Source: Chromatiaceae bacterium
GTDB taxonomy: Bacteria > Pseudomonadota > Gammaproteobacteria > Chromatiales > Chromatiaceae
Assembly: GCA_013426805.1 (NCBI GenBank)
Contig: JACDZG010000071.1
Location: forward strand, 1 to 37,420
Direction: 5' to 3'
DNA: 37,420 nt
In this document: one piece after another, positions 30,245 through 37,420 of the stretch
Position numbering within the stretch: position 1 is the first letter of the stretch
How the letters are laid out: each line of letters opens with the position of its first letter
Position numbers and translations under genes: made by a program
Notes under the pieces: generated by a model
What the model was told of the DNA's origin: nothing
Seen by the model: the letters and a program-made list of their open reading frames with translations, nothing else
The model's database searches: none

Positions 30245-32371
30245 TCAACTGGTGCGGGAGCGGCGGTTGCGCTCATGATTCGCCGGCGGCGTGATGGCCG
30301 CCGGGCTTGGTATGGTTACGTCTGCCGCGCCCTCTTCTCCGGTCTGCAAGGCCCACAGATGGGCGTAAAACCGATTGTGCCCGATCAGCGCGTCATGGCT
30401 GCCGGACTCGGTGATGCGCCCGTCGCGCATGACATGGATGCAATCCGCGCGCCGCACCGTCGAGAGCCGGTGGGCGACGAGGATGGTGGTGCGGTTGCCG
30501 GCCGAGCGAGAAACCGCGCGCGCAATCGCGGCCTCGGTTTCGTTGTCCACCGCGGAGGTCGCCTCGTCGAGGATCAGGATGGCTGGCTGCTTGAGTAGCG
30601 CGCGGGCGATCGACAGGCGCTGGCGCTGGCCGCCGGAGAGGTTTTGCGCGCGCTCGCTCAAGACCGTCGCGAAGCCGAGCGGCAGGGCCTCGATGAACGG
30701 CAAGGCCTCGGCCGCGGCGGCCGCCGCGCAGACCTCGGCGAAGCTCGCGTGCGGACTGCCATAGCGGATGTTCTCGTAGACGGTGCCCGGAAACAGATGA
30801 ACGTCCTGGCTCACCAGGCCGATGCTCCGGCGCAGATCGCCCAAGTCCAGGCGGCGCAGGTCCCGCCCGCCCAGCAGTACCCGTCCGGAACGCACGTCGT
30901 AAAGCCGCAGCAGCAGCTTGACCAGCGTGCTCTTACCCGAGCCGGTCGGACCGACGAAGGCGACGCGCTGTCCGGCCGGGATGCACAGCTCGAGGTCTTC
31001 GATCAGGGGCGCGCCCTCGTCGTAACCGAAGCTGACGTCCTCGAAGCGGATGTCGCCCGGGGCGGCCCGCGGGTCCAGGCGCTCGGGGCCACTGCGAATG
31101 CGGGGCTGCTCGTCATCCAGCGCCCGCAACCGGGTGGCCGCCGCCTCGGCCTCCGCATAGAGATCCAGGTCGCGCCGCATTCCGGACGAGACCATCAACA
31201 GCCGGGTGGAAAGAAAGTTATTGATGATGAACGGCGTCAACCCCAGCGCGCCGGTCGCGAACAGCACGGCGCCTGCGATCATCGGGACCGCCATCGTGAC
31301 CTGGTAGGAGCCGATAAAAATTTCAAACTGGATGGAGGAAGCCGCACCGGCCGCGGCAAAGGCGCCGCGCAGTTCCTCGCCGGCCTCCTGCTGCCGCTCA
31401 AGCTCGAACGCCTCGGCATTGAAGCCCTTGACGACCGCGATACCCCCCAGACTGTCGGACAACTGCGCCGGCACCCGCGCCTCGGCCCGCCGCAGCCGCT
31501 GCTGCTTGCTGCGCAGTCGTTCACGCAGCGGCGCCAGCGCAAGATAGGGCAAGGGGACCGTCAACAGCGTCAGCAGCCAGGCGACCGGCACCAGCACCAA
31601 GGCCACCGAGCCGCCGACGATCAGGGCCACGAGGCGATCACTGGCCGCATGCGGCACCTCCTCGAGCAGCCGGCGGACCTTTAGCGGGTCCTGGTAGAGC
31701 GCGTGCGCCAGCGCGTTGCTGCCGCGACGCTCGATCTCGCCGAGATCCAGGGCCTGGACCTGGGCGTAGGCACGGCTGCGCAACTCATACTCGATGCGGC
31801 TGGCATAGTCCTTCCAACGTTTCGTGCTGCGATGGCGGACCGCCCCCTCGAGGCCGGTAGAGACCACAAAGACGCCGCTCAGCAACAGGAGTTGGGACGC
31901 CAGACTGCGGGCGCCGACGGCCTTGAGGGCGGTGAAGCCGCCCGCCATGGTGGCCGCGAAGATCACGCCGAGCGACAGCGGCGTGGCCAGGACCAGCACG
32001 GACGACAACATCGAATAGGCCGTAGCGGCCCGGCGCAGGGTGACAAGGTCGGCGGTCTCGAGGTCGCGCACCAGGTGCAACAGGTGCGAACGTCCCAGCG
32101 GGCCGGGGAGTGCGAGCGCCGCGGGCGCGTCCCCGGTCGGCACCCGCACTTGCGCCGACGCCCGCCGCAGCCGCTCGGCGGGCCGCGGCCGCGGAGCGAG
32201 CAGCCGGGATGCGAGCCCCCGACCCGTCGCCGCCGTCGTGAACCAGCTCGCGGCAACGGCAGCCGCCCCCACCGGCCCGGCCACGGCACCGAGCACGAGC
32301 GCACCGGCGCCATGGGTCAGCGCCGTGCGGAGCTTGCGCCGTTGCAGACCGGTGAAGCCACGCATCGCCAT
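30245..32371 (-). CDS. ABC exporter (fused permease and ATPase), 708 aa
   Basis: Half-transporter of the MsbA/LmrA type. The N-terminal ~110 residues are an unusual Arg/Ala-rich extension with a hydrophobic patch, followed by a six-helix membrane domain (~115-400). The nucleotide-binding domain has Walker [10 protein letters not shown] (Lys480), Q-loop SQDVHLF, signature LSGGQRQRL, Walker [10 protein letters not shown] and H-loop VAHRLS. The ATG overlaps the radical SAM stop by one base (TGATG). It most likely exports the product of this cluster, or flips a lipid-linked intermediate; the absence of a C39 peptidase domain argues against leader-peptide cleavage by the transporter itself. Confidence 0.94.
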   Translation of the reverse strand: MAMRGFTGLQRRKLRTALTHGAGALVLGAVAGPVGAAAVAASWFTTAATGRGLASRLLAPRPRPAERLRRASAQVRVPTGDAPAALALPGPLGRSHLLHLVRDLETADLVTLRRAATAYSMLSSVLVLATPLSLGVIFAATMAGGFTALKAVGARSLASQLLLLSGVFVVSTGLEGAVRHRSTKRWKDYASRIEYELRSRAYAQVQALDLGEIERRGSNALAHALYQDPLKVRRLLEEVPHAASDRLVALIVGGSVALVLVPVAWLLTLLTVPLPYLALAPLRERLRSKQQRLRRAEARVPAQLSDSLGGIAVVKGFNAEAFELERQQEAGEELRGAFAAAGAASSIQFEIFIGSYQVTMAVPMIAGAVLFATGALGLTPFIINNFLSTRLLMVSSGMRRDLDLYAEAEAAATRLRALDDEQPRIRSGPERLDPRAAPGDIRFEDVSFGYDEGAPLIEDLELCIPAGQRVAFVGPTGSGKSTLVKLLLRLYDVRSGRVLLGGRDLRRLDLGDLRRSIGLVSQDVHLFPGTVYENIRYGSPHASFAEVCAAAAAAEALPFIEALPLGFATVLSERAQNLSGGQRQRLSIARALLKQPAILILDEATSAVDNETEAAIARAVSRSAGNRTTILVAHRLSTVRRADCIHVMRDGRITESGSHDALIGHNRFYAHLWALQTGEEGAADVTIPSPAAITPPANHERNRRSRTS

Positions 32372-33372
32372 CAGGCCTCAGTCGCGCCTTGCGTCGGCCC
32401 GTACTCGTTCAGGTAGTCGATCGTATGTCCCACGTCGCGGCAGTGGGGGCAGGCGTTCTCTGGTCCAAGCGCCTGCGGCAGCTCGCAGCGGTTGCAATAG
32501 AAGGCCTTCAGAAACCCCTGGTGGTCCGGACGCAGGGCCCCGAGGCAGTCCCGGCAAATGAAGTCCGCCGGCGCCTCCTCGCTCCCCTCCACCCACCGCC
32601 GCCATTGCTGCATACGCGGCGCGTCGAGCAGTTCATCGAAGCCGTGCTCGTCGACGTTGCCGAGCACGTATTTGGCGTCGTAATCGCGACAACACAGGAT
32701 CGCATTGCCGTCCGCGTTGATATGCAGCCATTCGGTGTCTCGCTGCCATAGACACCCCTGCAGCCGGTCCAGGTGCGGGCGGTCCGGATAGACCGCGTAA
32801 CCCTCGGCGGCAAACTCCGACATCGGCATGATCGACACGGTCGCCTGCGCGCTGTAAGCGGCATTGATCGCCCGTAGATTGTTCGCGTGTCGGGAGTCGA
32901 GCTGACCAATGACGACGATTTCGACCGCGAGCGACCCTCCGTCCGCGGCACTTTGTCTTACCAGGTAGTCGAGATTGGGCCGCACCCGCTTGAGATCCTT
33001 GGTGCCGCGGGTCTGCTCATATTCCTGCTCATCGAGCGTCGAGAGATTCACGACGAAGCGCTCGACACCCAGTGCGAGCAAGCGGTCGACCAGCGCGGGC
33101 CTCAAGTTGGAGCCGTTGGTGAAGATATGGACCGCGAGCCCCGCCGCGCGCAGTGCCTCGATTTTGACGACCAGGTCCGGATCGTGGCTGGGCTCGGTAA
33201 AGCCGCTGATCGCGACCATTTCGATATTCCGGCCCTTGAGCTGGGCGATGATGCGCTCAAGCCGCGCCTGGGGTAGCGGCTCCTTACCCCGGTCGCCAGT
33301 GGATACCGGACAGAAAAAGCAGCGCTGGTTGCAGCGGCTGATGGGTTCGATCTGAACATATTTCAGGGTCAT
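32371..33372 (-). CDS. Radical SAM enzyme with C-terminal Cys-rich region, 333 aa
   Basis: Radical SAM enzyme with the iron-sulfur motif CNQRCFFC (C14, C18, C21). The C-terminal half has ADGNAILCCRDYDAKYVLGN, typical of SPASM/Twitch auxiliary-cluster domains, then CRDC, CNRC and CPHC pairs that could hold a second cluster or zinc. I start at ATG 33372 (MTLKYVQIEP), not at the GTG eight codons upstream: AGGA lies 8 bases before this ATG, and a 33-codon ORF stops over it with a 4-base overlap. Such enzymes modify peptides or carry out C-C/C-S chemistry. It is paired with a second radical SAM gene, with a tiny ORF between them. Confidence 0.93.
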   Translation of the reverse strand: MTLKYVQIEPISRCNQRCFFCPVSTGDRGKEPLPQARLERIIAQLKGRNIEMVAISGFTEPSHDPDLVVKIEALRAAGLAVHIFTNGSNLRPALVDRLLALGVERFVVNLSTLDEQEYEQTRGTKDLKRVRPNLDYLVRQSAADGGSLAVEIVVIGQLDSRHANNLRAINAAYSAQATVSIMPMSEFAAEGYAVYPDRPHLDRLQGCLWQRDTEWLHINADGNAILCCRDYDAKYVLGNVDEHGFDELLDAPRMQQWRRWVEGSEEAPADFICRDCLGALRPDHQGFLKAFYCNRCELPQALGPENACPHCRDVGHTIDYLNEYGPTQGATEA

Positions 33373-33470
33373 CGCGATATCCTGCGGTAGCGCCACGGCA
33401 TCCGCTCGTTGTCGTAATCGTCGTCGTTGTCGTTGTCGTGCGGATGCTCGATTACGAGAGCGACATCCAT
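33369..33470 (-). CDS. Candidate 33-aa acidic peptide between two radical SAM genes
   Basis: An ATG at 33470 opens a frame of 33 codons that ends with TGA overlapping the next radical SAM ATG by 4 bases (ATGA). It begins one base after the stop of the preceding radical SAM gene. The peptide starts MDVALVIEHPH, has an Asp/Asn run (DNDNDDDYDNE) and ends RMPWRYRRISR. The stop-start fit on both sides is what a real operon gene shows. Its place beside two radical SAM enzymes and an ATP-grasp gene would suit a ribosomal peptide substrate. Against it: the Asp/Asn run comes from a simple GACAAC-like repeat, and I know no family match. A weak GGGG lies upstream. Confidence 0.45.
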   Translation of the reverse strand: MDVALVIEHPHDNDNDDDYDNERMPWRYRRISR

Positions 33471-33471
33471 A

Positions 33472-34647
33472 TCATGCCCCGTGGAGGTAGAGCAGGACAC
33501 ACTTGGAACAGATCGGCATCAACCCACCGCTGACCAGCGCACGCACGCGTCGAAACCGATCGCTGTGCCAAATCTGCGCCACGTCCTGCGCGTTCAGGTT
33601 GCCCACGGCGAGCTCGGGAAACAGCTTGCAAGCGCTGACGGACCCATCGGCCAGCACGTCCAAGCGACTCGACACGGCCAGGCATTGGCTGCGGCCCTGC
33701 GCCGGTCGGGCGCTGCCATGGACAAAGGCCGCCACCTCGTCGTCTTCCAGCGCGGGCTGAAAGCGGATACGGATGCTCCAGGGCTGCGCCGAGATCCGGG
33801 CGACCTGCGCGCGCAAGACCCCGAGCGACTCGGGGCTCACATGGTGGGTATAGGAGTGCCAACTGGCGGTGCCCGCGGCGGGCGGCGGATTGAGCCAGGC
33901 GAGATGGGTCTGGTAATAGGCGTCCATGGCCGCCGCGACCGGCGCCGAGATGTACCAGGGATAGACCAGATACAGGCTGTCGATACCGGAGAGCCCGGCG
34001 CAGTGCCGGCAGAACTCGAACAGCGTCGGCACATTCTCGTCGGACAGCACCAGGCTCAGCGACAGCTTGCCGCGATACTCCCCGCGCTCCTGAAGACGCG
34101 CGATCAGCGCGACGGCCGCGAGGATCTTGTCGAAAGTGCCATGACCGCGGTTGGCATCGTTGTGTTCGCGCAATCCGTCGATGCTGATCAAGAGGACCAG
34201 GTTGTCGGAGATGCGCAGCAGGCTTTCCAGCGACCGCTCGATCATCAGGGCATTGGTGCAGATGACGGTCCAGCGCGGATCGCGCTCGAGCATGCGGCTG
34301 AGCGCGTTCCAGTCCCGATGCACCAGCGGCTCGCCGCCCCACAAGTACAGGTTCGAGCGAGCCTCCCGGGTCTGGAACAGCAGCTTCTCGAAGACCTCGG
34401 GGGCGAGCTCGCCGCGCGCCTCCTGCCGGCCGAGATGATGAAAGAACCCCGTGTCGCTCCACTGAAAGCAGGTGGCGCAACGCAGGTTGCACCGGTAGGT
34501 CAACTGGACCCCGATCTCATCCGGCAATGGCGCCGCATACGACGGATCGCTACGCCGTCCACGCAGGACCCGGGCGACGGTGCCGATCGACCTGCCGAGC
34601 CTTTTCAGCTCGGCGAGATCCAGCGTGTGAGTACTGGGAGGCTGCAT
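33472..34647 (-). CDS. Radical SAM/SPASM-type enzyme, 391 aa
   Basis: Radical SAM enzyme with CNLRCATC (C53, C57, C60) preceded by a basic N-terminal helix. Then come YLWGGEPLVHRDW, LLISIDG, and a C-terminal SPASM-like part: CLAVSSRLDVLADGSVSACKLFPELAVGN and then CSKC. The DGSVSxC pattern and late CxxC are typical of peptide-modifying or sugar-modifying SPASM enzymes. It starts 24 bases after the ATP-grasp stop. Together with the next genes it forms an ATP-grasp / radical SAM / tiny ORF / radical SAM / ABC block. Substrate not known. Confidence 0.93.
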   Translation of the reverse strand: MQPPSTHTLDLAELKRLGRSIGTVARVLRGRRSDPSYAAPLPDEIGVQLTYRCNLRCATCFQWSDTGFFHHLGRQEARGELAPEVFEKLLFQTREARSNLYLWGGEPLVHRDWNALSRMLERDPRWTVICTNALMIERSLESLLRISDNLVLLISIDGLREHNDANRGHGTFDKILAAVALIARLQERGEYRGKLSLSLVLSDENVPTLFEFCRHCAGLSGIDSLYLVYPWYISAPVAAAMDAYYQTHLAWLNPPPAAGTASWHSYTHHVSPESLGVLRAQVARISAQPWSIRIRFQPALEDDEVAAFVHGSARPAQGRSQCLAVSSRLDVLADGSVSACKLFPELAVGNLNAQDVAQIWHSDRFRRVRALVSGGLMPICSKCVLLYLHGA

Positions 34648-34671
34648 GGTGGTGGTCGTCTACCTGGCGCG

Positions 34672-36000
34672 CTAGGGGGCGTCGAAGACCCGCATCCCCA
34701 AATCGGAGAAGAGCGCGCCGACCTGCGACCCGATCTCGCGGCGCCGCGGCGCACCGCCGGCCACGATCGAGGCATACAGGCGGCCTGGGCTCAGGGCCTG
34801 CTCGTTGGTGGCCGGCAGATTCGCGGTCAGCGTATTCGCCGACAGCGGCAGCATCCCCTCGGGATGGTCTTGCGTGAAGAGCAATCCATGGTCGGCGAGT
34901 GCGGTCAGCAGCTGCTCGTAATCGAAATGCCTGGGTACCCCCAGCGAAAAGAGCGACAGCTCACCGCGGACACCGAGCGGCTCAAGATGCCGGTCGATCC
35001 GATGATTCATGTAGCCCATGGATTGGCGGGCATTGATCTCGACCAGGGTCCGCACGCGCCCGTCCGCGAGCTCCATCGAGTCGATACACACCGGCCCGAA
35101 ATAGCCTTCGTCGAACAGTCTGGCCGCGATGCGTTGCGCCCGTTCAAGGTAGCCGTCCCGGTCGAGCCGATCCCAAAGGGCCGGCTCGGCGGTCGTGATC
35201 GACGAGAAAGCGAAACCCTTGTTGGCCATCTGCTGGATCGACAAGATAGAGGTCTCACCATTGGGGCCGATTTCGAGCTGGCACGAAAAGTCCAGTGCCT
35301 TCTTCAGCAGCGGCTCCAAGACCAGCCAGGTCTCTTTGCCCTGCCGCTCCTGCCGCTCGAGATGGCGTGCGATCCGCGCCAGCAGCCGGGGGGAGTCGAC
35401 GAGCAGGTTGCCCTTGCCGGACACGCCCAGGTCGTCCTTCAGCAGGACCGGCGTAGCGGCGAGTAGCCGGGTACCGACCGCCTCGAGGGCCTGCGCGGAA
35501 TCGATGACCTGCCCATCGCACTCGTCGAGCGTCTCCTGCGCGATCCGATGGGAAAAGACCTTCGAGTTGACCCGTTTGACGGCAGCGAGGGCGGGCAGCG
35601 GTTGCGCCAGCCCATAGCGCTCGACGAAGGCCCGCGTGGTCGGCAGGATCGAGTACGGGACGCAGCCGGTCACACCTTCGAGGAAGGCCGCAACGGGTGC
35701 GTCCGGGGCACCGTCCGCCAACAAGCCACAGGTCGACGGGGCGAGCGGGTCGTGCGGCAAGGGGGGCTGCCGGCTCGTGAACCGGAAGCCGGCATCGTGC
35801 AGATAGTCCACATGGGCCGGATTCATCGGAAACCGTGTCATCAGTTTGTGACCGCTCGGCTCGCCGACGGCGAACAGCATCTCGTCCATGCGATCGATGA
35901 TCGTCGCGGTCCGGGGGTCCGTCGCGCCGGGCAGTTGCGCCCGCTCGGGAGCGCGCCAGAGCGGCTCCGAATCAAAACGGCCGAGATGGAGAACAGACAC
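34672..36000 (-). CDS. ATP-grasp ligase-like protein, 442 aa (GTG start)
   Basis: ATP-grasp carboxylate-amine ligase type protein. VLLKDDLGVSGKGNLLV is the nucleotide-binding strand-loop (lysine and Gly-rich loop), VLEPLLKKALDFSCQLEI the central strand, and VCIDSMEL ... LVEINARQSMGYMNHR the metal-binding Glu/Asn site. Such enzymes join a carboxylate with an amine through an acyl phosphate. GTG start at 36000 with GAGG about 10 bases upstream. It is the first gene of the long minus-strand operon, with nothing on its own strand for several hundred bases upstream, so the main promoter should lie within 36001-36200. A PP-loop-free, single-domain peptide ligase or peptide-modifying ligase is plausible. 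Confidence 0.85.
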   Translation of the reverse strand: MSVLHLGRFDSEPLWRAPERAQLPGATDPRTATIIDRMDEMLFAVGEPSGHKLMTRFPMNPAHVDYLHDAGFRFTSRQPPLPHDPLAPSTCGLLADGAPDAPVAAFLEGVTGCVPYSILPTTRAFVERYGLAQPLPALAAVKRVNSKVFSHRIAQETLDECDGQVIDSAQALEAVGTRLLAATPVLLKDDLGVSGKGNLLVDSPRLLARIARHLERQERQGKETWLVLEPLLKKALDFSCQLEIGPNGETSILSIQQMANKGFAFSSITTAEPALWDRLDRDGYLERAQRIAARLFDEGYFGPVCIDSMELADGRVRTLVEINARQSMGYMNHRIDRHLEPLGVRGELSLFSLGVPRHFDYEQLLTALADHGLLFTQDHPEGMLPLSANTLTANLPATNEQALSPGRLYASIVAGGAPRRREIGSQVGALFSDLGMRVFDAP

Positions 36001-36195
36001 GCTTGTCGAACCTCGGCAACACTGCCAATCACGCCAGATGGGGAGCCATTAGCTTATGGCCGCGACAGCTGACTCGCAATGCGTTGGGCTTGTGCTGGGC
36101 AAGCAGATTGTTTGGTTTGCCAAGCCGCGCTGAGCGACAGGTCCCCGCCCGTGGCTGCAACGGTCGCCACGCGATGCCAAAACCCACCAGGCTCA
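36001..36195. other. Upstream region of the minus-strand operon
   Basis: No gene seen. On the minus strand TTGCGA, a 17-base spacer and TAAGCT can be read as a poor sigma-70-like promoter about 50-80 bases from the GTG at 36000; this is only suggestive. The segment may also contain unidentified upstream parts of the intron remnant. Confidence 0.25.
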
Positions 36196-36271
36196 ACCGC
36201 CGGAGGCGGAAAAGCGCACGTCCGGTGGTGTGGGACGGCTGACGGGCGCAATCCCGTCGGCCCGACCCGAG
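36196..36271 (+). mobile_element. Group II intron 3' remnant (domains V and VI)
   Basis: 36196-36229 folds as a 34-nt domain V: 9-bp lower helix (ACCGCCGGA with TCCGGTGGT), 2-base CG bulge, five-base upper strands and an AAAA loop; the upper helix has two mismatches, suggesting decay. The joining segment GTGGGA follows, then a domain VI-like hairpin (GGCTGACGGG with CCCGTCGGCC) and a pyrimidine-rich end near CGACCCGA, as at bacterial group II intron 3' splice sites. No maturase reading frame or 5' end is visible, so it is a truncated copy. Identified by structure pattern, not by search. Confidence 0.7.
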
Positions 36272-36498
36272 CGCGGGCTCGTTTGCTTGGCGCAACGCGC
36301 CGTTTGGATCGCCTAAGCCTTTGCCGCCTCGTCCGCAACGTTTCGGTGCTAACATCTCCCTGCCATTGGTGCCGTTATGGTCAGGCAGCCGCACCGCGCC
36401 CATCGCGTCCGGCCGCAACTCGCCGCGGCGACCCGCTCCGCCCGCCAAGCGACGTGGCGGATCGCATTTCCCATCCGACCTTCCGCTAAGCCGACATC
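36272..36498. other. Spacer before the plus-strand DUF1796-like gene
   Basis: About 227 bases without a recognisable gene. It should hold the promoter of the gene at 36499, but no clear -35/-10 pair stands out. Arg/Pro-rich open frames here do not resemble proteins. Confidence 0.4.
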
Positions 36499-37290
36499 GT
36501 GACACCACACCTCGAATGGGCACAGGACCGACCTGCCGGCCGGGTCGATGCCGTCATTGCCTTGGGCAGCGTCTGCCAAGTCGGCAGTATGCTGTGGAGC
36601 TACGGGCTCAAGGCGATCAACTCGCCGTTCGACAACTTCGGTTTCAAGACCTGGCACTTGATTGTCCCGATTCTGCGTACGCGCTTCGCCGACTATTGGC
36701 GGCTGGAGAACATGACGATCGGCAGGCCGCGCGAGGCGCTGTGCCGGTTTCTCGATACCCGCCCCATGTACAGGGTCTTCTGCAGTCGCTACCAGCTCAT
36801 CAGCACGCATAGCTTTCTGGTCGAGGAAAACGCCCCCGACGCGCTGCTGTCTTATCCGCGGTTCCGCGCCGGCATGCAGCGATTGGAGCAGGCGTTTCTC
36901 GGCCAGTGCCGGGACTACGAGCGCATCCGGTTCGTCTGCAAGGCGATGAGCTCGTCGGATCCGACCGAGACCGAGGCGCTCGAGTCGCAGGTGCTCGACC
37001 TGCTCGAGGTGCTGACCGACTTGCGCCAGGGCCAGCCCTTTACCTTGGCCTTGGCGGTCCCGGCGGAGCGGTTCGCCGAGCTCAAGGCGTGGGTCTTGCG
37101 CGAGCAGGTCCCCAACCTCCACCTCGCCCCTTGGCACACCGTCTGGAACGACGACAAGAATCGCGAATGGGAGGATCTGCTGTGCGGCGTTACCGTGCCC
37201 GAGGACCACGAGCTCTACGGCCGGGTCTATTGCGATCTGCTGGGCATTCCGGAGGACCGGGTGAGCGTTCCGGACATCAACAACTTCTAG
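36499..37290 (+). CDS. DUF1796-like protein, 263 aa (GTG start)
   Basis: Paralogue of the gene at 29422: both share AQDRPAG, DAVIxLGSxCQVG (candidate nucleophile Cys), NSPFDNFG, a W-rich helix, RIRFVCKAM, FTLALAVPA and a final GVTVPE block. Starts at GTG 36499, where the alignment with its paralogue begins. It is transcribed away from the operon, just beyond the group II intron remnant. That suggests a copy moved or left by rearrangement at the cluster edge. Function unknown; papain-like cysteine peptidase or transferase by family label only. Confidence 0.78.
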   Translation: MTPHLEWAQDRPAGRVDAVIALGSVCQVGSMLWSYGLKAINSPFDNFGFKTWHLIVPILRTRFADYWRLENMTIGRPREALCRFLDTRPMYRVFCSRYQLISTHSFLVEENAPDALLSYPRFRAGMQRLEQAFLGQCRDYERIRFVCKAMSSSDPTETEALESQVLDLLEVLTDLRQGQPFTLALAVPAERFAELKAWVLREQVPNLHLAPWHTVWNDDKNREWEDLLCGVTVPEDHELYGRVYCDLLGIPEDRVSVPDINNF

Positions 37291-37420
37291 CGAAGCGACG
37301 TCTCGGATCGATCGGTCCTGCGGATAAGGGCCAGGCGCGAGCCTGCGATCGGCTCGACGCCGGGCCTAGCAGCCTGTCGGACTTAGCCCCTAGGATTAGG
37401 GTATGAGTCAACATAAAGGC
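37291..37420 (+). other. Window tail; possible start of an insertion sequence
   Basis: After the DUF1796-like stop come about 90 bases without a gene, then AGCAGCCTGTCGGACTTAG, which looks like the kind of terminal sequence seen at insertion-sequence ends. At 37403 an ATG (MSQHKG) opens a frame that leaves the window. Both points are weak; the next few hundred bases would decide. Confidence 0.25.

Noticed and set aside
33373-33396. Upstream GTG start for the second radical SAM gene
   Set aside because: The ATG at 33372 has AGGA at good spacing and a 4-base overlap with the small ORF; the GTG has neither.
33427-35466. 679-codon plus-strand frame over the radical SAM and ATP-grasp genes
   Set aside because: Antisense shadow: no protein-like motif, and the opposite strand encodes CxxxCxxC and ATP-grasp motifs.

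Overview
The window is a GC-rich bacterial secondary-metabolism region. It holds several modular NRPS/PKS genes, sugar genes, two free acyl carrier proteins, radical SAM and ATP-grasp enzymes and an exporter. Base composition, long hairpin repeats and gene style suggest a proteobacterium, perhaps a gammaproteobacterium of the purple-sulfur kind. That taxonomic guess is weak because no rRNA, tRNA or housekeeping gene is present.

Left part, plus strand (1-12216). The window opens inside the last module of an NRPS (A-PCP-TE). A complete two-module NRPS follows (C-A-PCP-C-A-PCP-TE) that carries near-copies of the same adenylation flanks and the same thioesterase. Next come a MACPF/perforin protein with a C-terminal four-bladed hemopexin-like propeller and a small DUF697-like membrane protein. 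A junction of small and decayed elements follows: a hypothetical minus-strand ORF and a frameshifted alpha/beta-hydrolase fragment.

Main part, minus strand (36000 down to 12909). One long, tightly packed gene series is read right to left: ATP-grasp ligase; SPASM-type radical SAM; a 33-codon acidic ORF squeezed between two radical SAM genes; second radical SAM; ABC exporter; DUF1796-like protein; free ACP; two family-2 glycosyltransferases; NRPS (C-A-PCP, no TE); DUF1796 protein; PKS (KS-AT-ACP-TE); O-methyltransferase; PP-loop amidotransferase; Gfo/Idh/MocA oxidoreductase; a tandem hairpin repeat; a second free ACP; GT-B glycosyltransferase; NAD-dependent epimerase; sugar nucleotidyltransferase. 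Most junctions overlap by 1-4 nt or are separated by a few bases, so this looks like one or two co-transcribed units.

Inferred logic. An acyl chain is condensed with one amino acid (the pocket reads as Ala/Gly type) on the NRPS, extended once with a malonyl unit on a PKS that has no ketoreductase, O-methylated and released by the PKS thioesterase. This resembles the route to N-acyl 4-methoxypyrrolinone or tetramate units. The product, or a carrier-bound intermediate, would be decorated with amino- or amidino-sugars. An ATP-grasp/radical SAM set that may act on a small peptide sits at the promoter end of the operon.

Right edge. A group II intron 3' end (domains V and VI only) lies between the operon start and a third DUF1796-like gene on the plus strand. 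The last 130 bases hold what may be the start of another mobile element. No CRISPR array, tRNA or rRNA was seen.
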